From contig JAFGJR010000214.1 of the NCBI GenBank assembly GCA_016928975.1, positions 1 to 7,452 of the forward strand: 7,452 nucleotides of DNA, given 5' to 3'. Every line of letters starts with the position of its first letter. The first letter of the stretch is position 1. The translations under genes were made by a program, and so were the position numbers. Positions 6,562 to 7,452 of this stretch are shown one piece after another. Source of the stretch: Sedimentisphaerales bacterium (lineage in GTDB: Bacteria > Planctomycetota > Phycisphaerae > Sedimentisphaerales > SG8-4). A model generated the notes under the pieces. It searched no databases and was not told the origin of the DNA. It worked only from the letters and a program-made list of their open reading frames with translations.

Positions 6562-6885
6562 TCAATACAAAGGAGTTACGCTGCTTCGTGCCGCCAATTG
6601 GCTTTGTTTCGCATGCTCGGCTCTGTGGTGGGAATCGCTGCCGGTGCGACGTGGTCTTCCCCAGATGTCCCAGTCCTCCCAGGTTTGGCTTTGTTTCGCA
6701 GAACTACCGTGCCAGTCTTCAATCCGCATTCCGCACTCCTTCGATTGGCTTTGTTTCGCATAATGGCTTCCCACCACGGAGGCGCGCTGGGCCCGGAGAA
6801 TGAAACCAGGAACCCTTATCATCCGAGCATCTCGAATCATCTCTGTGGCCTCTGTGTTTCGGTGGTAGACATCTCCGCCGCCCAT
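6562..6885 (-). CDS. Possible repeat-built small protein with AKQSQ repeats
   Basis: This is a 107-codon frame with unusually good start signals on the minus strand: a TTGACA/TATGAT promoter, GGAGG eight bases before the ATG at 6885, then MGGGDVYH. The rest is composed of short interspersed repeats. HRNTEATE comes from the CACAGAGG array, followed by three AKQSQ units, each encoded by the same GCGAAACAAAGCCAA. The three units stay in the same frame (spacing 87 and 60 bases). I see no signal peptide, membrane segment or known domain. I recall AKQSQ-type stretches in planctomycete hypothetical proteins, but cannot verify that here. It may be a real small protein or, more likely, the remains of a gene whose start survived while repeats replaced its body. 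Open + strand frames over the same bases argue for caution. Confidence 0.25.
   Translation of the reverse strand: MGGGDVYHRNTEATEMIRDARMIRVPGFILRAQRASVVGSHYAKQSQSKECGMRIEDWHGSSAKQSQTWEDWDIWGRPRRTGSDSHHRAEHAKQSQLAARSSVTPLY
6598..6613 (-). repeat. 16-bp interspersed repeat, copy 1
   Basis: TTGGCTTTGTTTCGCA on the + strand (TGCGAAACAAAGCCAA on the minus strand). It is identical to the copies at 6685 and 6745. On the minus strand it reads AKQSQ in one frame and RNKAN/RNKAK in another. Confidence 0.85.
6685..6700 (-). repeat. 16-bp interspersed repeat, copy 2
   Basis: Identical to copy 1, starting 87 bp downstream of it. The flanking sequence is not conserved, apart from loosely similar GA(A/G)GACTGG(C/G)AC pieces between copies on the minus strand. 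Confidence 0.85.
6745..6760 (-). repeat. 16-bp interspersed repeat, copy 3
   Basis: Identical to copies 1 and 2, starting 60 bp after copy 2. Copies 1 and 3 also share the flanking A before and T after, giving an 18-bp match. Confidence 0.85.
6840..6857 (-). repeat. Two 9-nt CACAGAG units (minus orientation)
   Basis: On the minus strand this reads ACACAGAGG followed by CCACAGAGA, two 9-base units translating as NTEATE. It is the inverted counterpart of the array at 7032-7058. Its core CTCTGTGGCCTCTGTG (6841-6856) pairs with 7033-7048 at 15 of 16 positions. Confidence 0.7.
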
Positions 6886-6893
6886 GAAAGGAG

Positions 6894-6898
6894 CCTCC
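6894..6898 (-). promoter_or_regulatory. Shine-Dalgarno GGAGG of the minus-strand frame
   Basis: GGAGG on the minus strand lies eight bases before the ATG at 6885. This is the strongest ribosome site in the window and the main reason to take that start seriously. Confidence 0.5.
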
Positions 6899-6927
6899 GA
6901 ACTCGTGCCTATCGTTCGCTATTTGGT

Positions 6928-6944
6928 TGTATGATAATCATACA
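6928..6944. promoter_or_regulatory. 17-bp palindrome, operator-like, over the -10 box
   Basis: TGTATGAT-A-ATCATACA is a perfect palindrome with 8-bp arms around one central base. It covers the whole -10 box of the minus-strand promoter and its expected start point, which is where a dimeric repressor would sit. The binding protein is unknown and no regulator gene is in the window. Confidence 0.5.
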
Positions 6945-6965
6945 TCCAGGCATATTCCTTGTCAA
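6937..6965 (-). promoter_or_regulatory. Near-consensus sigma-70 promoter, minus strand
   Basis: On the minus strand TTGACA (6965-6960, 6 of 6) and TATGAT (6942-6937, 5 of 6) are separated by exactly 17 bases. This is the best promoter in the window. Transcription would start near 6930 and run left, giving an approximately 45-base leader before the GGAGG/ATG. Confidence 0.65.
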
Positions 6966-7031
6966 GAGAAATCCGGTTATGCGGCGCAGTGATTCGGCGC
7001 AGGTAAACCGGTGTCCAGAAAACACTTGCAG

Positions 7032-7058
7032 CCACAGAGGGCACAGAGGTGACAGAGT
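7032..7058 (+). repeat. Three 9-nt CACAGAGG units (plus orientation)
   Basis: CCACAGAGG, GCACAGAGG and TGACAGAGT follow each other without gaps. The units translate as HRGHRGDR in one frame. This kind of CACAGAGG tandem is found as an interspersed repeat in several environmental bacterial genomes (from memory). It faces the array at 6840-6857. Confidence 0.7.
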
Positions 7059-7134
7059 CTGGAATCTCAGGCGAACCCGGGCTCCCTTTCGGCCATGACG
7101 AAGGTCAATTCATGGAAATGGCTTCGTGTGAGGC

Positions 7135-7159
7135 TAAGTCCTTATGCCGCAGGGACTTA
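7135..7159. repeat. Stem-loop with internal direct repeat
   Basis: TAAGTCC (7135-7141) and GGACTTA (7153-7159) form a perfect 7-bp stem with an 11-base loop. CTTATGC occurs twice, at 7141-7147 and 7157-7163. It has no T-run in either direction, so it is not an obvious terminator. The function is unknown. Confidence 0.45.
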
Positions 7160-7241
7160 TGCAGACTCTCCCGGTTTTTCACACTTCGGGCGCAGGATGC
7201 CGGCAAAGCCGCGTATTTGTAGGTGAGTAGGCCCGGCGTTC

Positions 7242-7271
7242 TTGAAATCACTGGTGCCTTAGTGGTATATT
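7242..7271 (+). promoter_or_regulatory. Candidate sigma-70 promoter reading into the intron edge
   Basis: TTGAAA (7242-7247, 5 of 6) and TATATT (7266-7271, 5 of 6) are separated by 18 bases. The transcript would run right, with no good start codon before it becomes antisense to the group II intron from 7374 on. Confidence 0.4.
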
Positions 7272-7373
7272 GGGATCAGACGGATACAACGCAGCACGCA
7301 AGGGTAAGGGCCTGTCTTCTCGAAGGCGAAGGCTCTTTCATATCGCAGAACGGCGTGGAACCGCAGATGAACG

Positions 7374-7452
<79 letters not shown>

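Noticed and set aside
6598..6760. CRISPR-like array of three 16-bp repeats
   Set aside because: The repeats are short, the gaps are unequal (71 and 44 bases), there are only three copies and no cas genes. It fits an interspersed repeat family better.
6544..7098. Long + strand frame of 184 codons
   Set aside because: It lacks a ribosome site, runs through three repeat families and overlaps other open frames. Its sequence (LALFR, HRGHRG) is translated repeat.
7249..7285. tRNA-like stretch (GCCTTAGTGGTATATTGG)
   Set aside because: It looks like a D-arm only. No anticodon stem, T-arm or acceptor pairing could be found around it.

Overview
The window looks like chromosomal DNA from a Gram-negative, GC-rich bacterium, most likely a planctomycete of the Phycisphaerae/Sedimentisphaerales type. 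Four things point there: a secreted GH106-like sugar hydrolase, a folate-pathway kinase (FolK) fused to a deoxynucleoside kinase, an Lgt with an enlarged periplasmic loop, and short interspersed repeats that read as AKQSQ or HRGHRG when translated. The assignment is an inference from gene style, not from a marker gene.

Positions 1-6462 are densely coding, all on the + strand. First comes a secreted glycoside-hydrolase-like protein whose 5' end is cut by the window edge. Then follow folK fused to a deoxynucleoside kinase, panC (overlapping folK by one base), panD, lgt and a rhomboid intramembrane protease. FolK commits pterin to folate. PanD makes beta-alanine, which PanC joins to pantoate to give pantothenate for CoA; panB is not in the window. 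Lgt starts lipoprotein maturation, and the rhomboid protein cleaves membrane proteins. The GH-folK-panC genes are packed as one unit. panD and the rhomboid gene each have a plausible sigma-70-type promoter of their own.

Positions 6463-7452 hold no recognisable conserved protein gene and look like accessory or repeat-laden DNA. Present here are three copies of a 16-bp repeat, two 9-nt-periodic CACAGAGG arrays facing each other, and a minus-strand consensus promoter with a 17-bp palindrome over its -10 box and a Shine-Dalgarno site. That promoter leads into a 107-codon repeat-built reading frame. Further right are a stem-loop and a + strand promoter candidate. At the right edge is the 3' end (domains V and VI) of a group II intron on the minus strand, whose maturase, if any, would lie beyond the window.

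I found no CRISPR array, tRNA, rRNA or clear defence system. The most unusual items are the FolK-dNK fusion and the well-formed, possibly repressor-controlled minus-strand promoter that reads into repeat sequence.
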